Below, piece by piece: positions 6,853 to 8,857 of a stretch of 8,857 nucleotides of DNA. Both the position numbers and the translations under genes were made by a program. The stretch is from Chitinophagales bacterium (GTDB lineage Bacteria > Bacteroidota > Bacteroidia > Chitinophagales > UBA2359): NCBI GenBank assembly GCA_020629335.1, contig JAHDDN010000218.1:1-8857 (forward strand), read 5' to 3'. The notes beneath the pieces are model-generated. The model saw nothing but the letters and a program-made list of their open reading frames with translations. It was not told the DNA's origin and ran no database searches. Position 1 is the stretch's first letter. Every line of letters begins with the position of its first letter.

Positions 6853-8857
6853 ATTGAGGAGGATCCTGCTTACGAATGGAGATAAAGCAGCCAATGAAGA
6901 AACCTCTTTTGGCAGGCTGAAGTATTGCTTGTTTTTCGGTGCCATCTTCAGAGAAGCGGTAGCCGAAGACGTTTTCAATGCCTAAGATATTGGAGGCAGA
7001 GGCGAAAATGACGGTAAAATTGCCTTTGATGCTGGTTAGGTAACTGGCATTGATGGTTAAATCATGAAAGTTTTTGGTGCGCTCGGTATTAAAGCCGCTG
7101 GTGTTGGGATCATCATAAGGACGACCACTTCCGAAGGTGTAAGTACCTCCAAACTGAGTGGATAGTTTAGGAAAGTAGTGTTTATACACCAGCGATAAAT
7201 TATGATTGGTAGCAAAACGTGGAACCGCTTGCTCTGGAAAATTCTGATAATCTCTTTCGGTATCAATATAGGAGTAGGAAATCCAGTAATCGCCGAATTT
7301 GATGGTTTTTTGGTCTCTGAAGAAGACGTCTATACCTCTGGCATAGCCTTGTCCATTATTATTGATATTGGTAAATTGAAAATCGGTTTCATCGTATTTA
7401 ATGAGATCTTTATAGTCTTTTAGGTAAGCCTCCACTCGGAAGGTACGCTCTTCTTTGATCAACTGGTAGTTGGCAATGTAGTGATCCGCTTTTTCAAAAG
7501 TGAGATCCATATAGGGGTTACGCAATACATCATAAGTCGGCGTTTGGAAAAAATGGCCATAGGCGACTGATACTTGGCTGTCTTCGCCTGTTTTGTAAGC
7601 AAGGGATAGACGAGGGGCTATATTGAAAGCGTCTATAATTTTAGAGCTTTCTGCTCTTACACCTGCTCTGGCGATTAAGTTATTGGTGATATAGACATCG
7701 CCCTCCACGAATGCAGCTCCGTATAATTCATTAAGGTCGGAGGTGTAAAAGGAGATATCAGTAGTATCGGGCTTGCTTTCAAATAGATAATCTTGATGAA
7801 GGACTTCTGCTCCAAACTTAATTCTCCAATCGTCATTAATCTGACGGCTTAAGGTACTTTTTAGCTGTGAAGACTGAATGGCGTCATCCACATCTAATGC
7901 AGCTATACCAAGGCGATTTTTATCATCTGAATAGGCTGCACCAATATACCAAGTCCATTTGTTATTAATGATTTCTTTGAAGGAGGTATTAATGTAAAGA
8001 TTATTATTATTTTGTTCGAAAAGGGTTTTTCCGTCATACTCTTCTGGATTTTCAAAGTATAAAGAGGAACGGCCTAATCCATAGGAAGCATAAAGCTTGA
8101 AAATGCCTGTTTCGGAGGTTTTTCTTCTTAAGTTGGCACTACCACCACCAAATTCTGGTGCTCTTTTCCAATCGGTTATCTGTGGAAGGACTGCAAAATA
8201 CGCTGCTAAAGTACCATAATTAGCAGATAGGCTTAGAGAGGTTTTATCCCAAACATGAGTATGCGATAAGCCCCAACTAATCGGCGTAATGGAAATACCT
8301 GTATTATTTCTTGTTTCTAAATCTTGACTATTCAGGATAAGTGCGGATGAAAGAGCTTGGCCATATTCTGCTGAATAGCCTCCTGTACTAAAAATGGTTC
8401 CTTTGAATAGGAAAGGGGAGAAGCGCCCTCTGGATGGCACATCTGGTGCGCCTGGTGTGTAAGGCTGTTGTACTAAAAGCCCATCAATGAATTGCTTGGT
8501 TTCATAGCTTGCGCCTCCTCTTACGAATAGGGTACCTTCTTCTCCTACAGGCGTAGTACCTGGTAATGTGTTTAAGGCTCCAACGATATCACCTGCTGCA
8601 CCTGCAGTTGTTACGATGTCTAATGGTTTTAGTACGACTGCTTTTTTCTCATCGCTGGCTTCAAATGCCCCTGCTGTGATCGTAACGGTACGAAGCGAAC
8701 TTGCTTCTTCTTTGATGATGATCTCTTTTAGGATTGGTTCTGTGCCGATGTTGATTTCTTCTTCATATTCCTCAAAACCGATGAAACTAACGGATAGGAT
8801 TTGTTTTCCCTCCTCATAGCATTCAAAGGAAAAATTACCATCAATATCTGTAGAGGC
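6851..8857 (-). CDS. TonB-dependent outer-membrane receptor, 3' part
   Basis: The last 668 residues of an energy-coupled outer-membrane importer; the frame is open to the right edge, so the signal peptide, TonB box and start lie outside. A GTG at 8438-8440 is internal, since conserved plug sequence continues upstream. Numbering from the visible end, residues 1-37 are the end of a carboxypeptidase-regulatory-like domain (STDIDGNFSF, SVSFIGFEEY). About 75-185 is the plug (DIVGALNTLPGTTPVGEEG, LFVRGG, FIDGLLVQQPY, GGYSAEYGQALS). The rest is alternating aromatic beta-strands of the 22-strand barrel, with late motifs such as YARGIDVFFRD, GSGRPYDDPN and NILGIENVFGYRFS. No SusD partner adjoins it and it lacks a clear SusC look, so the ligand (siderophore, peptide, cobalamin or glycan) cannot be told. 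The barrel seems to end at FFIGCFISI; the final RKQDPPQ is an extra polar tail ending in a TAG within a repeat. Confidence 0.92.
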   Translation of the reverse strand, partial: ASTDIDGNFSFECYEEGKQILSVSFIGFEEYEEEINIGTEPILKEIIIKEEASSLRTVTITAGAFEASDEKKAVVLKPLDIVTTAGAAGDIVGALNTLPGTTPVGEEGTLFVRGGASYETKQFIDGLLVQQPYTPGAPDVPSRGRFSPFLFKGTIFSTGGYSAEYGQALSSALILNSQDLETRNNTGISITPISWGLSHTHVWDKTSLSLSANYGTLAAYFAVLPQITDWKRAPEFGGGSANLRRKTSETGIFKLYASYGLGRSSLYFENPEEYDGKTLFEQNNNNLYINTSFKEIINNKWTWYIGAAYSDDKNRLGIAALDVDDAIQSSQLKSTLSRQINDDWRIKFGAEVLHQDYLFESKPDTTDISFYTSDLNELYGAAFVEGDVYITNNLIARAGVRAESSKIIDAFNIAPRLSLAYKTGEDSQVSVAYGHFFQTPTYDVLRNPYMDLTFEKADHYIANYQLIKEERTFRVEAYLKDYKDLIKYDETDFQFTNINNNGQGYARGIDVFFRDQKTIKFGDYWISYSYIDTERDYQNFPEQAVPRFATNHNLSLVYKHYFPKLSTQFGGTYTFGSGRPYDDPNTSGFNTERTKNFHDLTINASYLTSIKGNFTVIFASASNILGIENVFGYRFSEDGTEKQAILQPAKRGFFIGCFISIRKQDPPQ

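Noticed and set aside
6767..6985. Plus-strand open frame of 72 codons with GTG start
   Set aside because: It begins in the degenerate repeat and runs antisense through the end of the receptor gene; the peptide has no recognisable domain.
7057..7423. Two short open frames within the receptor gene (one on each strand)
   Set aside because: Both overlap the barrel coding sequence, which is well supported; neither peptide resembles a known family.
8438..8440. GTG as the start codon of the receptor
   Set aside because: The frame stays open for 139 codons upstream and encodes conserved plug and carboxypeptidase-regulatory-like sequence, so this is an internal Val codon.
8568..8819. Plus-strand open frame of 83 codons
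   Set aside because: It is antisense to the plug and N-terminal domain of the receptor and has a low-complexity Ser/Ala/Pro composition.
6851..8857. SusC-type glycan importer with a SusD partner
   Set aside because: No SusD-like lipoprotein lies downstream, where a repeat-filled gap and a protease follow, and the visible plug sequence fits the general TonB-dependent receptor group better.

Overview
The window reads as part of a Bacteroidota chromosome. It is AT-rich, and its two visible start codons have no Shine-Dalgarno sequence. One protein ends in a type IX secretion (T9SS) type A sorting domain, and one is a TonB-dependent receptor with the carboxypeptidase-regulatory-like N-terminal domain typical of this phylum. 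The style of the secreted proteins and intergenic repeats suggests a marine or Saprospiraceae-like lineage, but that narrower placement is a guess.

All three genes lie on the minus strand, so the order of transcription runs from high to low coordinates. From 8857 down to 6851 is the 3' part of a TonB-dependent outer-membrane receptor gene whose start lies beyond the right edge. From 6850 to 6201 is a 650-base gap without a protein gene. It holds a cluster of unusual non-coding structure: a roughly 140-base GC-rich element that folds into a long nested hairpin, a heptameric tandem repeat, a smaller hairpin and a set of degenerate direct repeats that reaches into the receptor's stop codon. From 6200 to 798 is one very large gene for an 1800-residue secreted protein. 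It carries an M43-type (pappalysin/cytophagalysin) metalloprotease domain, Ig/PKD-like segments, six Cys/Asp-rich repeats, a right-handed beta-helix region, a helical stretch and the T9SS sorting domain. A perfect 16-bp inverted repeat follows its stop codon. From 718 to the left edge is the 5' part of a third gene, for a secreted protein of the repetitive beta-propeller-like type.

No shared pathway can be shown. The common theme is the cell envelope and the outside of the cell: one outer-membrane importer and two exported proteins. The large protease is probably secreted or surface-anchored by T9SS and could process extracellular protein or polymer substrates. The receptor's ligand is unknown, and the repeat-filled gap argues against it being co-transcribed with the protease. 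The most unusual parts are the mosaic protease and the structured repeat cluster at 6451-6852.
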